DNA of 54,942 nucleotides from Candidatus Cloacimonadota bacterium (GTDB lineage Bacteria; Cloacimonadota; Cloacimonadia; Cloacimonadales; TCS61), in NCBI GenBank assembly GCA_021157525.1, contig JAGGWK010000020.1, forward strand, positions 1-54,942, given 5' to 3'. Of the stretch, positions 8,860 through 18,212 are shown in pieces. Numbering within the stretch: the first letter of the stretch is position 1; every line of letters begins with the position of its first letter. Position numbers and translations under genes: made by a program. The notes under the pieces were generated by a model. The model saw only the letters and a program-made list of their open reading frames with translations. It ran no database searches and had not been told where the DNA came from.

Positions 8860-9786
8860 CTATGAGTGTGTTATCTCTCCACCGTTTTTCACGCTGATGA
8901 TCTCTGCTGCAATGCTGATGGCAATTTCCGCTGGGGTGTGACTTTTTATGGTGAGCCCGATGGGGCAATGCACCGCCTCCAACAATTGGGCAGAACAACC
9001 CTCCTTACGGAGTGCCGCAAAGACTTCGGCTTTTTTCGCCCGGCTTGCCATCATCCCCAGATATGCCACCTTTTTGTGCAATAGCGCCTGCAAAACCTGC
9101 ATATCTTGAAAATGCCCAAAGGTCATGATAGCCACAAAAACATGCTTTCCTTCAGGGATGTAATCCGCCACATCCTGATAATCAATCACCTGTTTTTCGT
9201 CCGCAAAAAGGTTTGCCTCCATGGTAGAAACCACCGGCCGATTATCATACACTATCACCTTAAATCCCAGCGATGGCATAATTGCCGAAATGGCAAGGGA
9301 CACATGGCCGCCCCCTATGATGTAGAGGGTGTCTGCACAGCCAATCACTTCACTGTACCACATATTTTCCCTGGATGCATCCAGCTCCAGGCCGGCTTCA
9401 GACAGACAAATTTTGTGGATTTCATTTTTCTCATAGGCAGCGCAAATGCGTTCCAGTAGCGGCAGGGAACTATCTTCCACCCAGATCACAGCCAATGTTT
9501 GACTACCGGAACAGATCATTCCCGAGCTGGATGCTGATTCCAGTTCATGTACCACTTCCTGCTGAAAAATCCGGTGTGAATAAAGGCCATCCCTGGCTTG
9601 CTGGATAAACCGATATTCCATAGTGCCCCCACCGATGGAACCCAGTATTTCAGATTGACCAACAGCCATCCAAAATCCAGCTCGGCCGGGAGATGATCCC
9701 TCCGAAGCAGTTACTACCATCATTACCAATTGCTTTTCCCGCTCCAGTAACTCTGTTGCGCTTTTCCAAAATTGTTCTTGATTCAT
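8860..9786 (-). CDS. XdhC/CoxI-family molybdenum hydroxylase maturation factor
   Basis: A protein of about 308 residues. XdhC-family proteins bind molybdenum cofactor, help install the terminal sulfur ligand and hand the cofactor to xanthine dehydrogenase-type enzymes. The N-terminal CoxI/XdhC domain has G-S-S-P-G-R-A-G and G-S-I-G-G-G-T-M-E. The Rossmann C-terminal domain shows I-I-G-G-G-H-V-S, then Y-D-N-R-P, F-V-A-I-M-T-F-G-H, Y-L-G-M-M-A-S-R-A-K and C-P-I-G-L. A motif usually written G-M-x-C-G-G reads G-M-I-C-S-G here. The ATG at 9786 lies just past the mocA stop; a GTG at 9798 that overlaps mocA is an alternative start. This is the last gene of the purine operon and serves the two hydroxylases upstream. 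Confidence 0.88.
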   Translation of the reverse strand: MNQEQFWKSATELLEREKQLVMMVVTASEGSSPGRAGFWMAVGQSEILGSIGGGTMEYRFIQQARDGLYSHRIFQQEVVHELESASSSGMICSGSQTLAVIWVEDSSLPLLERICAAYEKNEIHKICLSEAGLELDASRENMWYSEVIGCADTLYIIGGGHVSLAISAIMPSLGFKVIVYDNRPVVSTMEANLFADEKQVIDYQDVADYIPEGKHVFVAIMTFGHFQDMQVLQALLHKKVAYLGMMASRAKKAEVFAALRKEGCSAQLLEAVHCPIGLTIKSHTPAEIAISIAAEIISVKNGGEITHS

Positions 9787-9787
9787 T

Positions 9788-10348
9788 TCATGTCTCACTT
9801 TCCAGCTGTTCAGGATGATTCAGATTTTTCAAAATTGCTCCATCATCCACGAGAATTTCTTTTATCGGGATGCCATGCAACAATTCATTGAGGGGCTTTT
9901 CAGGGTATTTCGATATGATTGTTTCCACTGCTCCGGGCACTATTATCGGATGGCCTCGCCGTCCTGCAAAGGTTGGCACAATGCGCATCCCAGCCGTTTC
10001 TTTTCCTGTGGCATCAATCAATAAATCGATGGTTTTGCCATCCACCAGAGGATGATCTACAGGAAAAAGCAGATAGTTGCTACATCCTGGCAATGCCTGC
10101 ATCCCGATAAGAACGCTGCTGCTCATGCCGCTGGCAGGATGGGGATTCATCACCATTTCCTGGGCAAAATATGCGTTTGCAAAGGCCGCAGCAACGGTTT
10201 TATTGGTCACAATCACAACCTGACAAAGGTCAGGGAGCATTCCCCGAACCAATTCCAGGAAACTGGTACCCTTCACCCGGGCCAACGCTTTGGGGCATCC
10301 CATGCGCCGCCCGAGCCCCGCAGCAAGAATTATTACACCGATTGGCAT
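9788..10348 (-). CDS. mocA: Molybdenum cofactor cytidylyltransferase (MocA/YgfJ)
   Basis: A 186-residue nucleotidyltransferase that would convert Mo-molybdopterin and CTP into the cytosine dinucleotide form. Motifs are I-I-L-A-A-G-L-G-R-R-M-G with C-P-K-A-L (nucleotide-binding loop, residues 6-22), N-P-H-P-A-S-G-M-S-S-S (near 90) and F-P-V-D-H-P-L-V (near 115), then G-R-R-G-H-P-I. It overlaps the PLP-enzyme gene by an ATGA junction. E. coli has the same kind of gene (ygfJ/mocA) beside its xdhD-ssnA cluster. Its presence suggests that at least one hydroxylase here uses molybdopterin cytosine dinucleotide. Confidence 0.88.
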   Translation of the reverse strand: MPIGVIILAAGLGRRMGCPKALARVKGTSFLELVRGMLPDLCQVVIVTNKTVAAAFANAYFAQEMVMNPHPASGMSSSVLIGMQALPGCSNYLLFPVDHPLVDGKTIDLLIDATGKETAGMRIVPTFAGRRGHPIIVPGAVETIISKYPEKPLNELLHGIPIKEILVDDGAILKNLNHPEQLESET

Positions 10349-11814
10349 CAGAGGTTTTTCAAAAGCCCTGTGCGTTCGTTAAATTCTTCAATTTTAGCAT
10401 CCCATTCATCTACCTGAGAAAAATGGTTTTTCCAATAATTACGGTCATACCATTGGGCATTGAGCTCTTCCACATCTTTGCCCTGCTGTTCAACCCAGGT
10501 AAAATATTTGAGATTGTGCATGCGCTTTTTGTCATAGTAGTTTACTTCCATCATACCATGATCTGTAACGTTAAGCAGCTTCCCATCAAAATCTACAGCG
10601 GCATTGGTAGCTGTATACTCCCCATGAAGCGTGCGCTGTTCATTAATGCGAGAGCCGTACATTTCCATAGAATCGGTAGCCACGGTGAATAGCACATCAT
10701 CTTCATTCATCTCGTAATATTTTGCCATTTTGATGCATCCCAGCATATTAGCGATGGATGAAAGGCCCAGCAGATGCAGCTTATCGATAACCTCTTCAGC
10801 CACTCCGGCAGCGCGCAATTGCTCGTGCCCCTTTGGCTCATTGAAGAGGCGCATGATGCTCATCATCAAGTTGTCATCTATGGCACCAACCATATCCATC
10901 GTTTTGATGTTGTGCACCCATGGCACATGTTTATCGCCGATACCTTCGATGCGGTGTCCTCCATAGCCGTTATAAAGGAGGGTGGGGCATTGAAGTGCCT
11001 CTCCGGCAGCCAGCTTCATTGTGGGATAGCGTTCTTTGAGGTACTCACCAGAGCCCAGCGTGCCAGCTGATCCTTGAGTAAGAAATACTCCTGAAAAGCG
11101 ACTTTCGGGCTTTTTAATTGCGTCAAAGACCTCTTCCATTGCCGGTCCTGTAACAGCATAGTGCCAGATGGGATTACCAAATTCCGAGAACTGATTGAGG
11201 TTCACGATGGTGTTTCCTCGCTCATGAAGTAACTCTTTGGCTTTGTCGTAGATCTCTTTCACATTGCTTTCGCAACCGGGAGTGGCAAATACTTCGGCAC
11301 CGATTTCCTTGAGCCAGTCAAAACGTTCCTGAGACATCTCTTCAGGTAAAATAGCGATTGCATGGCATCCCAATAGCACCGAATTGAAGGCGCCGCCCCG
11401 ACAATAATTTCCCGTCGATGGCCATAGAGCTTTTTGTGTTGTAGGATCGAAGGTTCCGGAAACCAGTTTTTCCACCAGGGGGCCAAAAGTTGCCCCTACT
11501 TTGTGAGACCCCGTTGGAAAGTACTTTCCTACCAATACGACAATTTTAGCTTTTACGCCCGTAAGCTCCGATGGCAAGATCATATAATTAACGCCACCGT
11601 AGCCGCCACCCTGGCTCACAGGTTCATTTTTCCACGTGATGCGGAACAGGTTGAGGGGATTCACATCCCACAGGCCAATATTCGCCAGTTTTGCCTTGAT
11701 CTTATCCGGAACCAGTTCAGGATTTCGCATCTGTTTGTACGTAGGGATAATGATTTTTTTCTCTCTGCACCGTTTTACGGTATTTTCTAAGACCTTCTGT
11801 TGATTTTTTTTCAT
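10348..11814 (-). CDS. Fold-type-II PLP-dependent lyase/synthase-like enzyme
   Basis: A 488-residue protein of the tryptophan-synthase-beta/cysteine-synthase/threonine-synthase fold. The PLP lysine is probably in P-T-G-S-H-K-V-G-A (near residue 105). The substrate loop is S-T-G-N-Y (near 135), and a phosphate-binding glycine loop G-S-A-G-T-L-G-S-G is near 245. The long C terminus (about 100 residues after the core) is not typical of cysteine synthases. In the related E. coli cluster ygeX encodes 2,3-diaminopropionate ammonia-lyase, also fold type II, so this gene may take that place by eliminating ammonia from a diamino acid. The exact substrate is unknown. The ATG has GGAGAG upstream; it lies 22 bases after ygeW and overlaps mocA. 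Confidence 0.75.
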   Translation of the reverse strand: MKKNQQKVLENTVKRCREKKIIIPTYKQMRNPELVPDKIKAKLANIGLWDVNPLNLFRITWKNEPVSQGGGYGGVNYMILPSELTGVKAKIVVLVGKYFPTGSHKVGATFGPLVEKLVSGTFDPTTQKALWPSTGNYCRGGAFNSVLLGCHAIAILPEEMSQERFDWLKEIGAEVFATPGCESNVKEIYDKAKELLHERGNTIVNLNQFSEFGNPIWHYAVTGPAMEEVFDAIKKPESRFSGVFLTQGSAGTLGSGEYLKERYPTMKLAAGEALQCPTLLYNGYGGHRIEGIGDKHVPWVHNIKTMDMVGAIDDNLMMSIMRLFNEPKGHEQLRAAGVAEEVIDKLHLLGLSSIANMLGCIKMAKYYEMNEDDVLFTVATDSMEMYGSRINEQRTLHGEYTATNAAVDFDGKLLNVTDHGMMEVNYYDKKRMHNLKYFTWVEQQGKDVEELNAQWYDRNYWKNHFSQVDEWDAKIEEFNERTGLLKNL

Positions 11815-11836
11815 GTTCTCTCCATATATTTTTTTA

Positions 11837-13030
11837 TCAGTACATTACACGAGTATTGTTTTGCCGGGAAATACGTTTTAGCATAGCCTGAGGATCCTGT
11901 AATCGAGCCAGAAATATCATGGCGGCGATGACAAAAGGTTTGTAGCCCGCCTCGTGATATGTATGCCGACGATACCGATTAAACACTTCTTTCGACACTT
12001 CCCCATGAGGACAACTCACATCGGAGATGTCTGCGGGTAAACAGTGCATATAAAGGGCCTTTCCATCTTTTGTCAGAGCCATCTTTTCATCGTTGCATTC
12101 CCAGTTTTGATGCAGCTTATTATTGATCAAACACTCCTTCTCCAGGGTATGCAACCCTTCATTATCATTGGATTTCAGCAATTCCGTACGCCGCTGCATC
12201 ACATAGTATGGTGCCCAGGATTTTGGGTACACTACGTCAGCATCGGCAAAGGCTTCTTCCATGGATTTTACCACCCGAAATCCACCACCATTTTCTTTTC
12301 CCTGCCGTGACGCCAAATCAATCACATCGGGGATCAAGTCATAGCCCTCGGGATGAGCCAAAGTGACATCCATGCCTGCCCGGGTCATCAACCCGATAAT
12401 TCCCTGAGGCACAGACAGAGGCTTGCCATAACTGGGTGAGTAAGCCCAGGTCATGGCGATCTTCTTGCCCTTGAGATTTTCCACACCGCCAAAATAGTCC
12501 CGCAATTTTGCCATGTCTGCCATGGATTGCGTAGGATGGTCTATGTCGCATTGCAGGTTTATCAAGGCTGGACGCTGATGCAATGTGCCTTCGGAAAAGC
12601 CCAGATCCAGGGCGTGACTGACCTCCCGCATATAGCGGTTTCCTTCCCCCAGGTACATATCATCACGGATGCCGATTGCATCGGCCAAAAAGGAGATCAT
12701 GTTTGCTGTCTCACGCACCGTTTCGCCGTGGGCAATCTGAGATTTCTTCTCATCCAAATCACTCACCGTCAGCCCCAGCGCATTGGCTGCAGAAGCATAA
12801 CTGAACCGCGTACGAGTAGAGTTATCCCGAAAGACGGATACAGCCAATCCCGCATCAAAGGCTTTGAATGAGATGCCCTGTTGATGCATCATAGAGAAGA
12901 TCTCGGTAAGTAATAACGTGGCCTCAATGTGTTGATCAGATTTTTCCCATGTGAGCAAAAAGTCGTTTCCATATCCTTGTAAATCAATGGATTGGAAGGT
13001 TTCTATTTTTCGTTCCAAAATTTTATTCAT
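11837..13030 (-). CDS. ygeW: YgeW-type knotted carbamoyltransferase
   Basis: A 397-residue aspartate/ornithine carbamoyltransferase relative with the YgeW pattern. The carbamoyl-phosphate loop reads D-N-S-T-R-T-R (near residue 73). Other family blocks are K-S-Q-I-A-H-G-E-T, D-I-D-H-P-T-Q-S-M-A-D (H-P-T-Q near 166), W-A-Y-S-P-S-Y-G-K-P and M-H-C-L-P-A-D (near 335). In purine-degrading clusters YgeW is thought to act on a ureido or carbamoyl intermediate and make carbamoyl phosphate, from which ATP can be gained. That role is from family knowledge; the true substrate is not settled. It overlaps the iron-sulfur subunit gene by eight bases and so is translationally coupled. Confidence 0.88.
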   Translation of the reverse strand: MNKILERKIETFQSIDLQGYGNDFLLTWEKSDQHIEATLLLTEIFSMMHQQGISFKAFDAGLAVSVFRDNSTRTRFSYASAANALGLTVSDLDEKKSQIAHGETVRETANMISFLADAIGIRDDMYLGEGNRYMREVSHALDLGFSEGTLHQRPALINLQCDIDHPTQSMADMAKLRDYFGGVENLKGKKIAMTWAYSPSYGKPLSVPQGIIGLMTRAGMDVTLAHPEGYDLIPDVIDLASRQGKENGGGFRVVKSMEEAFADADVVYPKSWAPYYVMQRRTELLKSNDNEGLHTLEKECLINNKLHQNWECNDEKMALTKDGKALYMHCLPADISDVSCPHGEVSKEVFNRYRRHTYHEAGYKPFVIAAMIFLARLQDPQAMLKRISRQNNTRVMY

Positions 13031-13511
13031 CAGTTTTTCCCTCTTTTTTTCTATAAAATTCCGCCCCTTTCATCACAGCGTCAAATATTTGCACATACCC
13101 GGTACAACGGCACAAATTGCCCTTCAACGCCTGCTTCACTTCCTCTTCTGTGGGGTTTGGATTGCGTAACAACAACGCATGAGAAGTAAGCACCATCCCG
13201 GGTGTACAAAATCCACACTGCACCGCTCCTGCATCCAAAAATGCCTGTTGGAGCGGATGGAGCGAGCCATCGTTCTGTTCCATGCCTTCTATGGTCAACA
13301 CCTGTTTTCCCAGCACGGTTTCGACTTTTGTTATACATGAACGGCGGGGCACCTCATCAACCAGTACAGTGCAAGCACCGCAAACCCCTATCCCGCATCC
13401 GTTTTTATTTCCCGTAAGATGCAAATATTCCCGAAGAAAATCCAATAATGTTCGCTTTTCCCAAGCAGGGGGCACAGTGATTTTTTCTCTGTTTACTATC
13501 ATAGTGTTCAT
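13023..13511 (-). CDS. 2Fe-2S subunit of a molybdenum hydroxylase (second enzyme)
   Basis: This 162-residue subunit carries two [2Fe-2S] clusters that pass electrons from a molybdenum site. The plant-ferredoxin-like part has C-G-I-G-V-C-G-A-C with a fourth Cys (R-R-S-C) near residue 62. The helical part has C-G-F-C-T-P-G and C-R-C-T-G-Y. I place the start at the ATG at 13511: it overlaps the stop of the large subunit (ATGA) and begins M-N-T-M. A longer open frame to 13772 runs over the large-subunit gene and is rejected. It pairs with the Mo subunit at 13508-15748. No FAD subunit is encoded beside the pair. Confidence 0.92.
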   Translation of the reverse strand: MNTMIVNREKITVPPAWEKRTLLDFLREYLHLTGNKNGCGIGVCGACTVLVDEVPRRSCITKVETVLGKQVLTIEGMEQNDGSLHPLQQAFLDAGAVQCGFCTPGMVLTSHALLLRNPNPTEEEVKQALKGNLCRCTGYVQIFDAVMKGAEFYRKKEGKTDE

Positions 13512-15748
13512 AGCGTCATTCCTTTTAGTTTTGGCTGGATAGGATAGCTGTTTATCCGCTTTCCCGTTGCGCGATACACCGCATTTGCTATAGCTGGAGC
13601 AATCAGTTCCAGAGCCGGCTCCCCAATGCCTTTGGCGCCACTGGGCGAGGTAGGATCGTCGTTTTCGATGATCGAGATGTGGATTTTGGGTACATCGGTT
13701 GTCCGAGGTATGCGATAGGTATGGAAATTCTTTGCCTGGATGCATCCAGCTTGCTGGTGCAAATCTTCCCACAGCGCCATGCCTGCCCCTTGCATAATTC
13801 CACCGTAAATCTGACCTTTCAACATCTGAGGATTTACTGCCGAACCAATATCATGTGCAGCCCACACATGAAGCAATTTCACATTTTTGGTTTTTGCATC
13901 AATCTCCAGATCCACCGCCTGACAACTATAAACATAGGAAAAATAGGCATCTCCCTCGCCAGTTTCTTCGTTCCACGAAACCCGTGGTGCTGCAAAACTG
14001 CCAAAGGCAAAGGGATACGTTCGAGCCAGATACATCTGTTTCATCGCCTCTTCCCAACTGAGAGAATCTGCGCCAAACCAAATTCTATCATCATGAAAAG
14101 AGACATCCTCTTTTGCGCAGCCATTTTCAGCATGTAAAGCGGTGGCAATGATCTCTTTAAGACGTCGGATAGCATTCATCACAGCACCGCCACCCATCAA
14201 GGTACCTCGAGAGGCAACCGTGGTGCCCCCATCCGGGATGTGAGAAGTGGAGGGCCGATTGTAGCGAACTCGTTCACGCGTGACGCCCAGATGCTTTTCC
14301 AGAAGGAGAATCATGGCAGATTCTGCCCCTTGACCATTCTCATGGATGCCTACATCTAAGAGAATTGATCCATCGAATTGGGCATTGATAATGGCAGAGC
14401 AAAAATCCATTCCTTCCGCTCCCAGACTACATCCACGGTACACGAGGGCAAGACCGATGCCATAGAGTTTTTCTCCTTTGCCATAGCTGCAAGCGGATAC
14501 TTTATTGGCAAAATCAGACTCCGAGACAACGGCATCCAATACCTGAGCAGTACTCACGATATGGGAATCCAACCGCTGGTTTGTGATGGTTACCGAGTTC
14601 TGACGCAGCATATTGGCTTCGCGAAATCGGACAGGATCCATCTTCACTGCTGCGGCACATTCGTCTATCCATTGCTCCACAGCAAAATTCACCTGAGGCG
14701 AGCCAAAACCACGGAAGGCGCCGGTGAAAACATTGTTTGTATGAACGCCATAGACGTCGGCATGAACATGAGGTACGGTGTATACTCCACAACATTGAAC
14801 GGTTGATCGCCACGTAACCCATGGTGTAACCGAGGTGTATGCGCCGCCGTCTGCGATTATCCTGCATTCTACTGCATGTATTTTGGTGCCTTTCAATCCT
14901 ATTTTATAGTGCAAATGATAGGGATGGCGCTTGTAGCTTTCCCGCATCGACCACTCGCGGGTATAGGTAATTTTAACCGGTTTACCGCATAGATGTGCAG
15001 CCAGAGCAGCACGGGCACAAACGATTGCCGCCGTGTCATCTTTACCGCCAAAGCCGCCCCCCATGGGATTTGTGATCACTTCTACATTGGCCAAGGTTGT
15101 CCCTAAAATGGCAGCGACAAATCTCCGGGTACTAAAGGGGTGTTGCATACTGCCATGCACTTCCATCACACCGTCATCCCGAGGTATGCACAGGGCTGCC
15201 TCCGGCTCGAGATAGGCGTGTTCCACCGGTGCGGTTTCATAGTCCCGCTCCAAAATGGTATCGCATTCCTGCCAGGCGGCGGTTGGTGCCCCGCGTCGGA
15301 TTTTGTGATGATTTATCAAGTTTGAGCCCTTGGATTGATGCACCAGGATCGCATCTGCATCCAGAGCTTCTAGCGGATTTGTGAGTGCAGGAAGTTCTTC
15401 TGCAACCACTTCCACAGCTTTGGCAGCGGCAATTGCTTCTTGGCGGGATGCAGCCACAACCAGCGCCACAACATCTCCATTGCAGCGAATAGTGTCTGTT
15501 GCCAACATAAAATAATCTTGGAATATCTGCCCAAACCACGCAGTGCCGAGGATGTCTTTATGGGTAATCACCCGCTTCACACCGGCCATTTTTTCTGCTT
15601 TTCCGGTATGTATATGATGCAGTTTCGCATGGACAAAATCGGTATAAACAGGGACGCAATGCAACACGTCCATGCAGAGAAGATCATCGGTATATCGGGC
15701 TTTCCCCGTCACTTTGGCATAGCCATCATTGCGCCAGGCCTTACTCAT
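13508..15748 (-). CDS. Molybdenum-binding subunit of a xanthine-dehydrogenase-family hydroxylase (XdhD-like)
   Basis: This 746-residue subunit hydroxylates an N-heterocycle or aldehyde at a molybdopterin centre. It shows the K-V-T-G-K-A-R-Y-T-D-D-L start of the family, G-G-G-F-G-G-K (near 230), A-F-R-G-F-G-S-P-Q (near 345) and the catalytic G-I-G-E-P-A with its Glu near residue 708. The end of the active-site segment (G-E-P-A-L-E-L-I-A-P-A-I) is closer to the XdhD/purine-hydroxylase branch than to classic XDH (G-E-P-P). No in-frame TGA suggests selenocysteine in the protein. It starts inside the hydantoinase stop (overlap) and overlaps the 2Fe-2S gene, so all three are coupled. The substrate is inferred to be a purine or its product. 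Confidence 0.88.
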   Translation of the reverse strand: MSKAWRNDGYAKVTGKARYTDDLLCMDVLHCVPVYTDFVHAKLHHIHTGKAEKMAGVKRVITHKDILGTAWFGQIFQDYFMLATDTIRCNGDVVALVVAASRQEAIAAAKAVEVVAEELPALTNPLEALDADAILVHQSKGSNLINHHKIRRGAPTAAWQECDTILERDYETAPVEHAYLEPEAALCIPRDDGVMEVHGSMQHPFSTRRFVAAILGTTLANVEVITNPMGGGFGGKDDTAAIVCARAALAAHLCGKPVKITYTREWSMRESYKRHPYHLHYKIGLKGTKIHAVECRIIADGGAYTSVTPWVTWRSTVQCCGVYTVPHVHADVYGVHTNNVFTGAFRGFGSPQVNFAVEQWIDECAAAVKMDPVRFREANMLRQNSVTITNQRLDSHIVSTAQVLDAVVSESDFANKVSACSYGKGEKLYGIGLALVYRGCSLGAEGMDFCSAIINAQFDGSILLDVGIHENGQGAESAMILLLEKHLGVTRERVRYNRPSTSHIPDGGTTVASRGTLMGGGAVMNAIRRLKEIIATALHAENGCAKEDVSFHDDRIWFGADSLSWEEAMKQMYLARTYPFAFGSFAAPRVSWNEETGEGDAYFSYVYSCQAVDLEIDAKTKNVKLLHVWAAHDIGSAVNPQMLKGQIYGGIMQGAGMALWEDLHQQAGCIQAKNFHTYRIPRTTDVPKIHISIIENDDPTSPSGAKGIGEPALELIAPAIANAVYRATGKRINSYPIQPKLKGMTL

Positions 15749-17064
15749 AATAATTCTCCTTGAGGTGGCAGTTCCAGCAAAACAGCATCGCGAACCACCT
15801 GAATTCCACGTAAAAAAACCGCTTCAACAGTGATGTTGGTCGCTCGATTTTCATAGGGATTAAATAATCCATCTCGGCTCTGTAGGGTATGGGGCTCGCC
15901 TAAACGAACCAATGTAATATCAGCATCATATCCCGGTTTAATGCGGCCTTTATGGTCATCCAGCTCCAGGATACGCGCCGGCTCTGCAGAGAGAAAAGCA
16001 CAGATTTTTTGCAGTCCATCAGGCTCGTTTTGGAACAGATTAAATGCCAGAGGTACCAGAAAATCTAATCCACAAAGCCCTTTGGGAATCGCATCAAAAC
16101 GTGGATATTCCGTAGCTTTATCAATCATGGTAAAGGGACAGTGGTCGGTTGCCAGTACATTTATAGCACCGTGATAAAATTGCTCCAGCAATTGCGCTCT
16201 ATTGTGCTCTGCCCGAATAGGTGGTGTGCAAAGATAGTGAAGACCCTGGCGCCCATGAAATACATCGTCATTGAGAAAAAGGTATTGGGGGGCTGTTTCG
16301 CACGTGATCGGGCACTTGGATGCCGCTTCAGCGATCAGCCGGGCTCCTTCTGCTGTAGAAACGTGCACCACGTGAAAATGGCATTGGGTCTTTACACAGA
16401 TTTTTATGATCTGAGAAATGGCAAGCACTTCAGCTTCAGGGGTGCGCAAAGCAGCATAATCTGCTACCGTATCCACCGATCTCTGGGCGCTGGCAATGGT
16501 TTGATCATCTTCACAATGCACCAGAATAGTGATGTCCCTCTTACCAAAACGCTGGGCAAAACCCTCAATCTGAGCATAACTGCGGTACAAACCAGCCATG
16601 CGATAGGTCGTGTAAAATTTAAAACTTCGCTGTCCCCTATCGATTAATGTCTCTATCTCATCAAAGGTCTCTTCATCCCACCGTACCGGCGTGATGTGCC
16701 AACCAAGATTGCAAAATAGCCCGGATGCCGCATGGTCTTTTACCGCTTTCACATCTTCAGCCAAATCACTTTGCTTTCCTTGAGTGATAAAGCTAAACAG
16801 CGTCGTAATACCGTTTTTCACGGCAACCCGACTCCCCGAAACATAGTCATCTGCCAAAGAATAGTTCATTATTTTGGCATCCAGATGCACATGCATATCG
16901 ATAAATCCAGGAAATGCAAACAGCCCTGATGCATCATAAACGTGATCAGCTCTCTGGTCTGCCCCATCGCCCACAGCTACTATTTTGCCGTTTTCCAGCA
17001 GGATGTCACCCTGTTGCATATTTTCAGGATGCACGATTGTTGCATTCTTTATACGTGTTTTCAT
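15745..17064 (-). CDS. hydA: Dihydropyrimidinase/hydantoinase-family amidohydrolase (HydA/HyuA-like)
   Basis: This 439-residue cyclic amidohydrolase would open a hydantoin-, dihydropyrimidine- or ureide-like ring. Motifs are the metal site G-F-I-D-M-H-V-H (near residue 55), F-K-F-Y-T-T-Y whose Lys is probably the carbamylated ligand (near 150), L-V-H-C-E-D (near 185), H-V-V-H-V-S (near 235) and A-T-D-H-C-P-F (near 310). Its place between two purine-cluster enzymes matches hyuA/ygeZ of E. coli and of gut anaerobes that break down urate. The first seven residues and 17 bases of coding DNA are identical to those of ssnA in the same operon. It overlaps neighbours at both ends. Confidence 0.88.
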   Translation of the reverse strand: MKTRIKNATIVHPENMQQGDILLENGKIVAVGDGADQRADHVYDASGLFAFPGFIDMHVHLDAKIMNYSLADDYVSGSRVAVKNGITTLFSFITQGKQSDLAEDVKAVKDHAASGLFCNLGWHITPVRWDEETFDEIETLIDRGQRSFKFYTTYRMAGLYRSYAQIEGFAQRFGKRDITILVHCEDDQTIASAQRSVDTVADYAALRTPEAEVLAISQIIKICVKTQCHFHVVHVSTAEGARLIAEAASKCPITCETAPQYLFLNDDVFHGRQGLHYLCTPPIRAEHNRAQLLEQFYHGAINVLATDHCPFTMIDKATEYPRFDAIPKGLCGLDFLVPLAFNLFQNEPDGLQKICAFLSAEPARILELDDHKGRIKPGYDADITLVRLGEPHTLQSRDGLFNPYENRATNITVEAVFLRGIQVVRDAVLLELPPQGELL

Positions 17065-18212
17065 ATCAGTGCGTTGGCTGCGGCATCGATATCTTTCAGC
17101 CCATGCCCCGTAATAAGCAGGACGCAGCTACTGCCCGCCGGAAGTTTCTCTTTTACAACATCAAACCCTGCCACAGCTGCCGCTGCTGCAGGTTCGCCAA
17201 AGACACCGGTTTTTGCAGCCAATTCTCGCTGAGCTGCCAAAATGGCTTTATCGGAGACCCGCACAGAAAAGCCCCTGGTCTGCACCACTGCATCCCTGGC
17301 TAAATAGGCATTACTGGGTACTTTTACCGAGATGGAATCGGCAATGGTACTGGGCTGGGCGACCGCATGGAATTCACCACTTTCAAGGAATTGCGCGATT
17401 GCATCCGAGCCTTCCGCCTGCACGCAAACCAGATGGGGCAGCCGCTGAATAAGTTGTGCCCGAAGCAAATCCAAAAATCCCTTAAACACCGCACTGATAA
17501 TCACGCCATCCCCCACGGGAACAAAAATAAAATCCGGTACCCGCTGGCCAAGCTGAGCATAAATCTCCAGGGCCACAGTCTTTTTCCCTTCGATGGTAAG
17601 AGGGTGGTAGGCGGTGTTGCGGTTCAGGGTTCCATACTGTTTCGTGTACTGTATCGACGCATCAAAAGCGGCGTCATAATCCCCATCAACCTCAATCACG
17701 TTAGCGCCGCAAAGCTTCATCTGGATGCGTTTTGCCCGAGGTGCGGATGCAGGCACAAAGATGGTTGCTGTGATCTGAGCCGCAGCGCAACAGGCCGCCA
17801 AAGCCGAGGCAGCATTTCCTGTGGAAGCGCAGACTATTTCCTGCAATCCGAGCCTGCGGGCCTCTGCAACCATGAGGATTGATGCCCGATCTTTGAGAGA
17901 GCCGCTGGGATTGAGACCATCGTTTTTTATCCATACATCCAAGCCATTTTGGGAAAAATAATCGGAGCGAAACAAGGGTGTCTTGCCCACGGGAAAGGCT
18001 GGAAACCAGGAAGCATCCAATGGCGAAAACAGCGACCAATCGGGATTTTGGGGATCAAACTGCCTGCCAATCGCCTCATAGTCGTACACCGTTTCCAACA
18101 CACCTTTCAGAGGTTGGCCAGGATGCCAGTCCTGCCCACAAAGAGGGCAGAGATAGTGAGTTTCTGCAGCCGAATATTCCGCACCACAGAGGGTACAGCG
18201 ATACCATGCCAT
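17061..18212 (-). CDS. Threonine-synthase-like PLP enzyme with an N-terminal zinc ribbon
   Basis: A 383-residue fold-type-II PLP protein. The first 25 residues hold two C-x2-C pairs (C-T-L-C and C-P-L-C), as in many threonine-synthase-like proteins. The PLP lysine is in G-S-L-K-D-R-A (near residue 105), the S-T-G-N-A-A-S-A loop near 130, and the C-terminal glycine and serine residues (T-G-H-G-L-K-D) match threonine synthase. The position inside a purine-catabolic operon suggests another beta/gamma-elimination, or a lyase comparable to YgeX, rather than threonine synthesis. That is inference; ordinary threonine synthase activity cannot be excluded. It abuts ygeY and overlaps hydA. Confidence 0.8.
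   Translation of the reverse strand: MAWYRCTLCGAEYSAAETHYLCPLCGQDWHPGQPLKGVLETVYDYEAIGRQFDPQNPDWSLFSPLDASWFPAFPVGKTPLFRSDYFSQNGLDVWIKNDGLNPSGSLKDRASILMVAEARRLGLQEIVCASTGNAASALAACCAAAQITATIFVPASAPRAKRIQMKLCGANVIEVDGDYDAAFDASIQYTKQYGTLNRNTAYHPLTIEGKKTVALEIYAQLGQRVPDFIFVPVGDGVIISAVFKGFLDLLRAQLIQRLPHLVCVQAEGSDAIAQFLESGEFHAVAQPSTIADSISVKVPSNAYLARDAVVQTRGFSVRVSDKAILAAQRELAAKTGVFGEPAAAAAVAGFDVVKEKLPAGSSCVLLITGHGLKDIDAAANALI

Noticed and set aside
13512-13772. Longer N terminus for the 2Fe-2S subunit
   Set aside because: The extra 87 codons overlap the Mo subunit gene and look non-coding; the ATG at 13511 gives the normal start and an ATGA junction.
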